NCBI RefSeq assembly: GCF_900112845.1
Contig: NZ_FONG01000015.1
Location: 124,001-188,000, forward strand
Origin: Actinacidiphila alni
Lineage (GTDB): Bacteria; Actinomycetota; Actinomycetes; Streptomycetales; Streptomycetaceae
Length of the DNA: 64,000 nucleotides
Direction of reading: 5' to 3'
Below, piece by piece: positions 37,001 through 42,723 of this stretch. A program made the position numbers and the translations under genes. Numbering within the stretch: position 1 is the stretch's first letter; every line of letters begins with the position of its first letter. The notes below the pieces were generated by a model, which searched no databases, was not told the DNA's origin, and saw only the letters and a list, made by a program, of their open reading frames with translations.

Positions 37001-38058
37001 CGCCAGGTCAGCTCGCCGGACAGGTCGAGGACGACGGTGTTGCGGAATCCTGCCCGGTCGAAGGCGTGCCCCGCGGGCACCTGTCCGCCGTCGATCACGA
37101 CGACCGTGTACGGCTCCTCCTTGGTCGGCGCGGTGCCGGTCTCGAACGGCGGCCGCTCGGTGAGGTCCCCGCCGAGCAGGTCCTCCAGGTCGTTCACGCC
37201 CGAGGTGATCAGCCGTACGGGCCCGACGCCGTCGCTGTCGTGCGGGTGCAGCACATGCGGCAGCCACTTCACCCAGTCCCACTCGGCGCGGTTCTCCTGC
37301 GACAGGCAGAAGGCGATCATCAGGTCCTGCGGGGCGTGCAGGACGGCGAGTTGGGCGATCATCGCCCGCGCGGTGGCCAGCACGCCCTCCCGGTCGCCGC
37401 GCACCAGCACCCGCGCCCACGCGGGCAGGAAGATGGCGATCGGCTGGTCCGGCACGGCGGAGTAGGCGTTGACGAACGCCCGCAGCGCGTGGGCGGTGAG
37501 CGGGTCGAGGTCCTCGACGGGCTTGCCCGCGGCGGTGTTCATCCGCAGGGCCAGCCGCTGGTCGCCGACCGCGAGGCGCACCTCGCCGAAGTCCTCGTCG
37601 GACATGCGCCGTTCCCAGAGCCTGGAGGTGCGGGCCACGTGCCACAGCGCGGCCGGCGCCGGATGCCGCCAGGCCAGCGCCCGCTGCTGCTGCACGATCG
37701 CCGCCCGCACCTTGCGGCGCACCCCGCCCAGATAGCGCAGGTAGTCGCGGCGCGCACCCTTCAGCTTCGCCTTGCGGTCACCACCGCCGCGCATCATCTG
37801 GCCGAGCGCCATGGTGCCCATGGCCAGCGCCATCACGCCCACCACGACATAGGTGACCGGGCTGGAGGAACTGCCGGGCCGTACGTACATCAGCACCATC
37901 GAGCCGGACATCAGCGCCATCGGCAGATAGGTCAGCATGCCCGAACCGCTGGACGGCACCGGCTCCGCGAGGACCGGAGGCGCTTGCAGTTCCAGCTCGC
38001 CCTCCGGCATCTGCGGACCCTGCCGTCGGGCCGGCCGGCGGAAGAACACCACGCTCAA
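34087..38058 (-). CDS. eccC: T7SS ATPase EccC (three FtsK/SpoIIIE ATPase domains)
   Basis: 1323 residues from a TTG at 38058, chosen for GAGGAGG 6 bases upstream. The two transmembrane helices are at residues ~40-90 (LTYLPMALMSGSMVLMYV, VTYVVVGVMALAMGTMAL), then a stalk (KGARRDYLRYLGGVR). Three ATPase domains follow: Walker A GATGSGKSE (~484) with Walker B LFVVVDEFSE; GGPQSGKSTLL (~833) with DVFLVIDGWS; GDTECGKTNLL (~1120) with LFVLADDYD. The single-chain form is as in Actinobacteria other than mycobacteria that split EccCa/EccCb. It is the motor that recognises substrates by their C-termini and drives export. It is divergent from eccD; the 204-base gap must hold both promoters. Confidence 0.96.
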   Translation of the reverse strand: MSVVFFRRPARRQGPQMPEGELELQAPPVLAEPVPSSGSGMLTYLPMALMSGSMVLMYVRPGSSSSPVTYVVVGVMALAMGTMALGQMMRGGGDRKAKLKGARRDYLRYLGGVRRKVRAAIVQQQRALAWRHPAPAALWHVARTSRLWERRMSDEDFGEVRLAVGDQRLALRMNTAAGKPVEDLDPLTAHALRAFVNAYSAVPDQPIAIFLPAWARVLVRGDREGVLATARAMIAQLAVLHAPQDLMIAFCLSQENRAEWDWVKWLPHVLHPHDSDGVGPVRLITSGVNDLEDLLGGDLTERPPFETGTAPTKEEPYTVVVIDGGQVPAGHAFDRAGFRNTVVLDLSGELTWRPGRTVLRLEAEHGEIRLVRTDRNRKESATALGRADRLGPASARALAALLAPKRTGAGGEGSRPLDSETQLTALLGIPDLHRHDPSAYWLRRAESEAGRLRVAIAVGADGRPVELDIKESAQGGMGPHGMLIGATGSGKSELLRTLVLGLALTHSSETLNFVLVDFKGGATFLGLDSLPHTSAVITNLADEAALVSRMQDALHGELIRRQELLRSAGNYSSALEYERARAAGTELAPLPSLFVVVDEFSELLAAHREFMDLFVMIGRLGRSLGVHLLLASQRLDEGRMHQLESHLSYRIGLRTFSAMESRGVLGVSDAYELPSQPGSGYLKSGIEPLTRFRAAYVSGPYRQRAGALAPAQIASQVLAWTGERVAEPESATPEEPVVTEPEPDETSLLSVAIERLLGSGPPAHQVWLPPLDLSPTLDRLLPPLSPHPEHGLTVEERNGRGTLKVPVGIIDRPFDQVRDLLTVDLSGAGGHVGVSGGPQSGKSTLLRSLITALALTHTPREVQFYCLDFGGGTLSSLAGLPHVGGITGRLDTERVNRTFAEMTALLSRRERLFLEHGIESMQQLRRRRAAGEFPDEAHGDVFLVIDGWSTVRQDFQDSIPQVNQLAARGLNYGVHLMISNSRWVELSSTIRDQAGTKLELRMGDAMDSLVDIRRAKDVPRRPGRGLTPDSKLHFLTALPRIDGAESADDLADGVSDLVAAVAESWEGPQAPPVRMLPETLDAATLPAPQPDCLFRIAIGLEETELGTAWHDFAETPHLVVMGDTECGKTNLLRLIAEQITSRFTPQEARVLVVDFRRELIEAVPEEYRLGHAVSVDQLTELTKGVGRALKSRTPGPEISPARMRLADWWTGPRLFVLADDYDLVANPTRNPFEPLLEHLPLGFEVGLHMVVARAAAGAMRGLGDPLVRRMLEVNSPGLLMSCPPSEGYVFGHVKPRLLPAGRGLYVTRRSNHQVQTALLDVPA

Positions 38059-38262
38059 CGAACGCCTCCTCGCGATTCCTGCGAACCCCGCTGGGCTCCG
38101 CTACGTAGTACGGGTCGTGACACCACGCCGGTTCGAAACCGCCAGACACCGCGCGCCCGCCGGGGCGCTCCTCGGGGCACGTGACGCCCGGGTGCGCCGC
38201 GCCCCCGGGCCGCACGCGGCCGTGCGCGGTGTCCGTCCCGGCCGAGGCAAGGGGGGCGCGGC
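38059..38262. promoter_or_regulatory. Divergent eccC/eccD promoter region
   Basis: 204 bases between the divergent starts. Ribosome sites are visible at both ends (GCCTCCTC for eccC on the minus strand and AAGGGGGG for eccD). I see no clear -35/-10 pair or palindrome in it. Its position implies coordinated control of both halves of the secretion operon. Confidence 0.4.
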
Positions 38263-39669
38263 ATGAGCGAGGGTTCGGTCGCGGGACTGTGCCGGCTGAC
38301 GGTGCGGGCCCCGAAGAAGGTGGTCGACCTCGCCGTACCGGCCGATCTGCCGCTGGCGGATCTGCTGCCGGTCATCGTCGACCACGCCGGCGGCGACGGC
38401 GCCGACCTCGACGAGGAGGGCGCGGAACTCGGCGGCTGGGTGCTCCAGCGCATCGGCGGCGAGCCCCTGGACACCGAGGCCACGCCGGAGATCCTGGACA
38501 TCAACGACGGTGAGACGCTGCTGCTGCGGCCCCGGGCGGACGCGCTGCCCGCGGTCCGCTACGACAATCTGGTGGACGCGGTCGCCACCACCGTCCGTGA
38601 ACTGCCGCACGCCTGGAGCCCGTCGGTGAGCCGGTGGACCTTCCGGGTCCTGGTGGCGGGCGCCCTGCTGGGGTGCCTGGCGCTGCTCGCGGCGCCCGGC
38701 GGCCCCGCGCTGCCGAGGGCCGCGCTCGCCGCGGGCGCCGCGCTGCTGGCGCTGGCCGGGGCGGGGGCCGCGGCCCGCGTGCTGGACGACGAGCCGCACG
38801 CGGTGCTGCTCGGCCTGGCGGCCGGCGCCTTCCTGGCACTGTGCGGCGCGCTGGCGGTGACCGGCCCTGCCACCTCGCACCCGCACCACGACATGGGCGC
38901 GCGGCTGCTCGCCGGGGCCGCGGCCGGCGACGTCGGGCTCGTCCTGGCGCTCACCGTGGTCGCGGTCCGCGCGGTCGTCTTCGTGCCGGCCGCGGTCGCC
39001 GGATCCGCCGGGATCGTCGGCGGACTGCTCATGGTGCTCATGGACGTGTCCTTCGCGCAGGCGTGTGCCGGAACGGCCCTGGTGGCACTGGTGTTCGGCG
39101 CCTTCGTGCCGATGCTGTCGTTCTCGCTGTCCGGCCTGCGGCTGCCGCCGTTGCCGACGAACGCGAGCCAGCTCCAGGAAGGCATCGACCCGGTGGCCGA
39201 GGGTGAGGTCGCCGAACGCTCGGCGCTCACCGACCGCTGGATGACCGGCTTCTACGTGGCGCTCGGCGCGGTGCTGAGCGTCTGCCTGGCCGGTCTCGCC
39301 CGGCACCCGGAGCCGTCCAGGGCCACGACCGTGGCCCTGCTGGCCCTGCTGATGGCGCTGCACAGCCGCAGCCTCGGCACGGCGTGGCAGCGGCTGGCCC
39401 ATGTACTGCCCCCGGGGCTCGGCCTGCTGCTGCTCGCGGTCGGGACGGGCCGGACGCACGGCATCGACGGCCGGCTGATCGGTGCGGCGGCGCTGCTGCT
39501 GGCCGCGGCACTGCTGGCGGTCTGCTGCTGGACCGTGCCCGGCCGCCGCCTCCTGCCGCACTGGGGACGGGCCGGCGACCTGCTCCAGTCGGTGACGGCA
39601 CTGGCGGTCTTCCCGGCCGCGCTCTGGGCCCTCGGCCTCTACCACGACCTGCGCTCGGTCGCGGGCTGA
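38263..39669 (+). CDS. eccD: T7SS integral membrane protein EccD
   Basis: 468 residues from the ATG at 38263 after AAGGGGGG. Residues ~10-95 form the ubiquitin-like cytoplasmic domain of EccD (CRLTVRAPKKVVDLAVPADLPLADLLPVIV ... GGEPLDTEATPEIL, split here by helical turns). About eleven hydrophobic helices follow from residue ~125 to the end, starting WTFRVLVAGALLGCLALL and finishing LAVFPAALWALGLYHDL, with a short cytoplasmic loop NASQLQEGIDPVAEGEVAERS in the middle. EccD forms the membrane channel scaffold of the ESX core. It is followed by eccB after 19 bases, so eccD-eccB are one operon. Confidence 0.93.
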   Translation: MSEGSVAGLCRLTVRAPKKVVDLAVPADLPLADLLPVIVDHAGGDGADLDEEGAELGGWVLQRIGGEPLDTEATPEILDINDGETLLLRPRADALPAVRYDNLVDAVATTVRELPHAWSPSVSRWTFRVLVAGALLGCLALLAAPGGPALPRAALAAGAALLALAGAGAAARVLDDEPHAVLLGLAAGAFLALCGALAVTGPATSHPHHDMGARLLAGAAAGDVGLVLALTVVAVRAVVFVPAAVAGSAGIVGGLLMVLMDVSFAQACAGTALVALVFGAFVPMLSFSLSGLRLPPLPTNASQLQEGIDPVAEGEVAERSALTDRWMTGFYVALGAVLSVCLAGLARHPEPSRATTVALLALLMALHSRSLGTAWQRLAHVLPPGLGLLLLAVGTGRTHGIDGRLIGAAALLLAAALLAVCCWTVPGRRLLPHWGRAGDLLQSVTALAVFPAALWALGLYHDLRSVAG

Positions 39670-39688
39670 GCGGAGAGGGAGACATCCG

Positions 39689-41239
39689 GTGCAGAACAGG
39701 CGCGATCAGGTCCAGGCGCATCAGTTCGTGGTGTCCCGGCTGACCACCGGCCTGCTGCGGGCCGACCCCGACTCGCCCGAAGTGCCCACCCGGCGCACCC
39801 ATCGCGGCCTGGGCCTCGGTGCCGCGCTCGGCTCGGTGGTCGCCGTCGGATCCCTGGTGTTCGGCTTCCTGTCGCCCAGCGCCTCGTCCGCGTGGCGCGA
39901 CGGCCGGTCGCTCGTCGTCGAGAAGGGCACGGGCACCCGTTACCTGTACGACGGACGGCTGCGCCCGGTCCGCAACTACGCGTCCGTACGGCTGTTGCTC
40001 GGCGCCGCCCCCAAGTCCCTGTCGGTGTCCGCGAAGTCGCTTGCGGGCACACCGCACGGACCGGCGACCGGGATCGCGGACGCGCCCGAACAGCTTCCGG
40101 CCGCCGGCCGGCTCGACACCGGCCCCTGGGAAGTGTGCGCGGGCACCCGTCCCACCGACACCGGGGAACGGGCGCCGCTGACCACCGTCGTGGTCGACGC
40201 CGAGGACACCGCCGGCGGCGTGGCGGGCGACCGGGCACTGCTGGTCAGCGGGCCCGACGGCGCCTTCCACCTGATCTGGCACGGCAACAGGTTCAAGCTG
40301 GCCTCGACCCGGGCGACGGCCGACGCGCTCGGTTACGGGGCCGCCAAAACGACGCCGGTCTCCGCGTCGTTCCTCGACGCGGTTCCCGCGGGTCCCGATC
40401 TCGCACCGACGTCCGTGCCGGACCAGGGCGAGGCCGGGCCGGTGCTGGACGGACGGCAGAGCCGGGTCGGCCAGATCTTCACCGTGCGGACACCCGGCGC
40501 GGCCGAGCAGTACTACCTGCTCAAGCGTTCGGGGCTGCGCCCGCTGTCGGTCACCGCGGCGGCCCTGGCGCTCAGCGGCCCCGACGTACGGGAGAAGGCG
40601 TACGGCGGCGGCGCGCCGACCGCGCTGCCGCTGTCCGTGGACGCCCTCAACTCGGCGCTGGCGCCCCGCGACACCGTGCCGGACGACGTGCAGCGGACGG
40701 AGGCCGCGCTGCCCGCGGCGCCGCCGCCGCTGCTGACGATCGGTGACGAGACCAGCGTCTGCGTCCGGCTCGCCGTGGACGGCAGGAACACCCGGATCGG
40801 CCTGGTCACGGTCGCCTCGGCGACGCTCGGCGCGGCGGCGGTGGCGCCGCCGGAGGCGACCGCCCCGGCGTGCCTGGCGGTGGACGCCGTGGCCGTGCCG
40901 CCGGACGGCGGCAGCCTGGTACGGGTCCTCGGCAGCGCCGGCGGTGCGGTCGGCGACACCACCTATCTGGTGACCGACCAAGGCGTGAAGTACCGGCTGC
41001 CGTCCGCCGCCGCCGCGAGGGCGCTGGGCTACGACCCGGCCCGCGCCCGCGGTCTGCCGTCCCCGCTGCTCGGCATGCTGCCCACCGGCCCCGACCTGTC
41101 GCCCGACGACGCGAAGGCCGGGCGCGCCAGAACCACCGGCACGCCCGCCTGTCCGCCCGCCGCCGCTCGGACGGGTCGGACGGACGCGTCCGCGGAACCC
41201 GGGAAAGGGGGTGAGCAGATTCCGCGAATTTTGAATTAA
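39689..41239 (+). CDS. eccB: T7SS protein EccB
   Basis: 516 residues from the GTG at 39689, after GGAGAGGGAGA. The start MQNRRDQVQAHQFVVSRL is the cytoplasmic N-terminal signature of EccB. One transmembrane helix (~41-64, LGLGAALGSVVAVGSLVFGFL) places the remaining ~450 residues outside the membrane. These consist of repeat-like R domains (VRLLLGA, GRVFTVRTPGAAEQYYLL-type segments, VTDQGVKYRLPSAAAARALGYDPAR) and end with a Pro/Gly/Asp-rich tail. EccB is the extracytoplasmic part of the core membrane complex with EccC, EccD and mycosin. The C-terminus runs close to the esx promoter region. Confidence 0.93.
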   Translation: MQNRRDQVQAHQFVVSRLTTGLLRADPDSPEVPTRRTHRGLGLGAALGSVVAVGSLVFGFLSPSASSAWRDGRSLVVEKGTGTRYLYDGRLRPVRNYASVRLLLGAAPKSLSVSAKSLAGTPHGPATGIADAPEQLPAAGRLDTGPWEVCAGTRPTDTGERAPLTTVVVDAEDTAGGVAGDRALLVSGPDGAFHLIWHGNRFKLASTRATADALGYGAAKTTPVSASFLDAVPAGPDLAPTSVPDQGEAGPVLDGRQSRVGQIFTVRTPGAAEQYYLLKRSGLRPLSVTAAALALSGPDVREKAYGGGAPTALPLSVDALNSALAPRDTVPDDVQRTEAALPAAPPPLLTIGDETSVCVRLAVDGRNTRIGLVTVASATLGAAAVAPPEATAPACLAVDAVAVPPDGGSLVRVLGSAGGAVGDTTYLVTDQGVKYRLPSAAAARALGYDPARARGLPSPLLGMLPTGPDLSPDDAKAGRARTTGTPACPPAAARTGRTDASAEPGKGGEQIPRILN

Positions 41240-41249
41240 TCACCGGCTC

Positions 41250-41279
41250 TTGCGCCCCGGCTGAAATTCGTCTTACGCT
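41250..41279 (+). promoter_or_regulatory. Candidate promoter of the esx genes
   Basis: TTGCGC (41250-41255) and TACGCT (41274-41279) are 18 bases apart in an unusually AT-rich stretch just after eccB. They match the -35/-10 order of vegetative promoters with two mismatches each. The leader that follows contains the hairpin at 41351, placing transcription start about 110 bases before the first esx start. Confidence 0.4.
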
Positions 41280-41350
41280 TTCCCGGCTTGGCGACTTCCG
41301 CCGAGGCTGCCGGAGTCGGAGAGAGACGGCGAGAACGTCGCCGACACGAA

Positions 41351-41368
41351 CGATGAGCTTCCTCATCG
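41351..41368 (+). promoter_or_regulatory. Leader hairpin before the first esx gene
   Basis: CGATGAG (41351-41357), tetraloop CTTC, CTCATCG (41362-41368). It ends 26 bases before the ATG and leaves the AAAGGAA ribosome site free. A second short stem, GGCGA/TCGCC, lies 20-30 bases earlier. It may stabilise the abundant esx message. Confidence 0.35.
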
Positions 41369-41393
41369 ACGAACCGGAGAAAAGGAAACCACC

Positions 41394-41762
41394 ATGAGCA
41401 CGCCTTCGGAGACGCAGCAGCAGTCATCGACCGCGACGTACAGTTCGGCCATTCAGTCGTTGCAGAACGCGAATCAGCGCATCCAGTCGATCCAGTCGCA
41501 GGTCGAGGAGGCCAAGTCCCGTTTGGCCACCGCCTATCAAGGTGCGGACGGCCAGGCGTACGCCCAGGTCATGAACACCTGGCTGGAAGAGGTCGACCGG
41601 ATCAAGATGACCTGCGAAGCCATGCAGAACCAGCTCGGCAACAGCATGCAGGCGAACAACAACGTACAGTCGAACAACTACCAGGCGGTCGCCGACCAGT
41701 TCAAGCTGACCTCGTTCGGCAGCTCCGTCGAGAACGGCGCCTATTCCGCGATGATGTCCTGA
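41394..41762 (+). CDS. WXG100-family Esx protein with Y-x-G in place of W-x-G
   Basis: 122 residues; AAAGGAA precedes the ATG. Two long amphipathic helices surround the turn Y48-Q-G50 (AYQGADGQAYAQVMNTW), which replaces the Trp of canonical WXG100 proteins. A Gln/Asn-rich C-terminal stretch (QANNNVQSNNYQAVADQF) and a flexible tail follow. It has no cysteine and no signal peptide. It is the first of two adjacent Esx genes and would pair with the protein encoded at 41833 as the secreted heterodimer (EsxB/EsxA type). Which of the two is EsxA or EsxB cannot be fixed from sequence alone. Confidence 0.82.
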   Translation: MSTPSETQQQSSTATYSSAIQSLQNANQRIQSIQSQVEEAKSRLATAYQGADGQAYAQVMNTWLEEVDRIKMTCEAMQNQLGNSMQANNNVQSNNYQAVADQFKLTSFGSSVENGAYSAMMS

Positions 41763-41832
41763 ATTCCGCCGTCCCGAGCGGATGCCGCGCCCTGTGGCGT
41801 CCGTAGCGCAATCCACACCCACGGAGACTCTC

Positions 41833-42141
41833 ATGGCCGACGACGGCATTCTCATCGATCATTCGGTGGCGTCCTCCTTCGCGGAGGAGATGGTGAATTT
41901 CACCAGCTCCATCAGGGGCGTGATCACCGACCTGGAGGGCGAACTCGCGCCCATCGCGAGCCAGTGGCTCGGCGCCGACCGCGACGTCTACTTCTCCCGG
42001 GTGCAGCCCACCTGGGAGTCCGAGGTCGGCTCGCTGTCCACGATCCTGTCCAGCCACGCCGAGACGCTCGCCAACATCTCGGACAACTACAAGCAGACCG
42101 TGTACCAGAACGCGCAGGGCTTCGAGGAGATCCGGTTCTGA
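41833..42141 (+). CDS. WXG100-family Esx protein
   Basis: 102 residues from the ATG at 41833 with GGAGA 6 bases upstream; a longer in-frame start at 41782 lacks a site. Residues 1-40 form the first helix (DHSVASSFAEEMVNFTSSIR...DLEGELAPIA). The turn W45-L-G47 is the WXG motif, and the second helix ends QNAQGFEEIRF. It is the partner of the preceding Esx protein. It is a cytoplasmic heterodimer until exported through the EccC-driven channel. The two genes are 70 bases apart and co-transcribed. Confidence 0.88.
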   Translation: MADDGILIDHSVASSFAEEMVNFTSSIRGVITDLEGELAPIASQWLGADRDVYFSRVQPTWESEVGSLSTILSSHAETLANISDNYKQTVYQNAQGFEEIRF

Positions 42142-42231
42142 CAACGCGTTCGCACCGGATCACGACGCCGGCCGCGGCGAGCGGACCGCGGCCGGCGGAT
42201 CCCGGTGCCTACCAGGCGGAAGGAGGCCGGG

Positions 42232-42684
42232 ATGCCCGGCGAGCAGGATCTCACTGACCTGACCAAACTCGATGTGGCGGCACTGCGGTCGTTCATCGAC
42301 CACGGCCTGACGGACTTCCAGAAGGCCATCACCACGCTCCGGACCAAACCGGCGAACGGCTCGGTCTCGCTCTACGACATGGCCGGCGACCCCCGGCCGT
42401 TCGTGATCGCCGGAATGGACCAGGACGCGGACACCGGAGCGGACAAGCTCGTGTCGAACGCGACGACTGTCGCGGACTCGATCGACACCGTCCTCAACAA
42501 GCACGCCGCGGCCTTCACCGACCTCAAGGCGAACCTGAACGACGTCATCAAGACGATGCTCGACACCCAGGACCAGTCCCTGACCAGCGTTGACGGGCAG
42601 AAGTTCCTCTCGGCCGTCGAGGAATACGAAGCGGACCTGGGCGGCGGATCGAACGCGCTCACCGACTCGCTCATCACGCAGTAG
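42232..42684 (+). CDS. Small helical T7SS-associated protein
   Basis: 150 residues; AAGGAGG lies 4 bases before the ATG. It is helical, with a possible ESX-like hairpin (VAALRSFIDHGLTDFQKAITTLRTK) but no clear WXG. A central turn (GSVSLYDMAGDPRPFVIAGMDQD) is followed by a second helical region rich in T/D/L (NATTVADSIDTVLNKHAAAFTD). The C-terminus reads SAVEEYEADLGGGS. Similar ~150-residue proteins stand between esx and giant-protein genes in Streptomyces ESX loci, as best I can recall. It may be an adaptor for the 993-residue protein 39 bases downstream. Confidence 0.6.
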   Translation: MPGEQDLTDLTKLDVAALRSFIDHGLTDFQKAITTLRTKPANGSVSLYDMAGDPRPFVIAGMDQDADTGADKLVSNATTVADSIDTVLNKHAAAFTDLKANLNDVIKTMLDTQDQSLTSVDGQKFLSAVEEYEADLGGGSNALTDSLITQ

Positions 42685-42723
42685 TAAACGCCAGCCAGCC
42701 CGTACGCCTCAGTGGAGTCCGCC